A DNA stretch of 64,000 nucleotides from assembly GCA_012295275.1 (NCBI GenBank), contig CM022670.1:13917083-13981082 (forward strand), in the 5' to 3' direction. The notes under the pieces were generated by a model. It did no database searches and was not told the origin of the DNA. It saw nothing but the letters and a program-made list of their open reading frames with translations. The position numbers were made by a program, and so were the translations under genes. Positions 63,264 through 64,000 of the stretch are shown here, one piece after another (within the stretch, counting starts at the first letter, position 1; each line of letters begins with the position of its first letter). The DNA comes from Chrysomallon squamiferum. Its lineage: Eukaryota > Mollusca > Gastropoda > Neomphalida > Peltospiridae.

Positions 63264-63369
63264 TTATTCCTCCGCTTCACATGCACACCTGCAAACACAA
63301 CAATTAAAAAAAACACAGCAGGCGTTTTTATGTGCAAACCTTTTTGTAAAATAAAAAAATAAAAATTTC

Positions 63370-63613
63370 CAGAGGCTGGACACCACAGTTATATCCGTGA
63401 AGCTGACGACAATGGTTTGTTCTGGAGCATTGTCAGAATCTAATCGCCGTGAATGGGCCGTCGTAGCATCCGAGATTAACACACATTCCTTGGTGTTGCT
63501 GTTTTCACAGGACCGATACCCTTGAGTGCAGCCATCCGGGTATTCTCGGCTGAACTCGGAACTGGAACGTTCACGGCCATAAATAACGGAGGGACTATTG
63601 AGTAGCATCAGTT
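63370..63613 (-). CDS. Possible exon of an unidentified minus-strand gene
   Basis: On the minus strand, acceptor ttcttcctgtcag (ending at 63614) precedes an open frame starting MLLNSPSVIYGRERSSSEF and including EYPDGCTQGYRSCENSNTKE, then CVLISDATTAHSRRLDSDNA and TIVVSFTDITVVSS. The composition and CpG content look protein-coding, and the cysteines would fit a secreted protein. The 3' limit is unknown: the frame stays open to 63264 but becomes low-complexity after about 63370, and a donor-like site (CAAGG/gtatcg) lies inside. The opposite strand is also open for part of this interval, so strand and coding status are uncertain. Confidence 0.25.
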
Positions 63614-64000
63614 CTGACAGGAAGAACGAATTTTATTAATCTGTAAAAACACTCGGACTTTGGTTGCTTTAATCCGAGAGGAATGCAGAACAGAAACAGT
63701 GTGACGAGGAAAAACAAATGGGCCGAAAAGGTCGTGAAGTTGTCATAAAAATCATTCAATATTTAAGCGAAATTTTAAGTTGTTTTTTTTTAGGTGTTTT
63801 ATTTTATTTTATTTTTTATGATGGATGGTGGTTTGAAGGAAAGGTTCTGACCAGTCATGGTTTGTGAATAAATTGCATTTTTTTATCGTCTTCCCTCTAT
63901 AAATCAGTCAATCAATCAATTTCTCCCATTTAATGAGAAGTTAATTTAAAAGGTGAATAAAATACATAATTAAACTCACAGAGAAACACACATTCAACAC

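Overview
This window is animal nuclear DNA. It is AT-rich, full of microsatellites (GA, CA, TAA, GATA-type), and carries intron-split genes with ordinary GT-AG junctions. Two genes are recognisable by their protein products. The organism cannot be fixed from this alone. An invertebrate, perhaps a mollusc or other lophotrochozoan, is my guess from base composition, repeat style and sequence distance to the human orthologues.

Layout. (1) 272-1672, minus strand: the 5' coding end of an unrecognised gene that runs off the left edge. It has a start exon with an acidic, low-hydrophobicity N-terminus and a phase-compatible 36-base microexon. (2) About 7.27-8.14 kb: a CpG-richer island between that gene and ALG5, read as a shared divergent promoter. 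(3) 8145-12807, plus strand: a complete ALG5 (dolichyl-phosphate beta-glucosyltransferase), 10 exons and 324 codons, the same length as human ALG5. (4) 12808-21356: 8.5 kb with no recognised gene, between the convergent 3' ends of ALG5 and the next gene. (5) 21357-41868, minus strand: ten exons of an ARHGAP6-family RhoGAP, giving 689 contiguous residues. They include the GAP domain with its arginine finger and a C-terminal ETLV PDZ ligand. A candidate first exon with a signal-peptide-like leader lies at 52588-52686. (6) 42-64 kb: CpG-richer DNA with few genes. It holds one clear calcium-binding EGF exon at 61065-61178 (plus strand) between two long GA arrays, a phase-compatible putative terminal exon at 61836-62167, and several weak coding-like islands.

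The genes are functionally unrelated: ALG5 makes dolichyl-phosphate-glucose for N-glycan assembly at the ER, the ARHGAP6-like protein inactivates Rho GTPases, and the EGF exon belongs to an extracellular or membrane protein. No tRNA, rRNA, CRISPR array, intact transposase or reverse transcriptase was recognised. All exon joins were made by hand from splice sites and reading frames; none is supported by transcripts.
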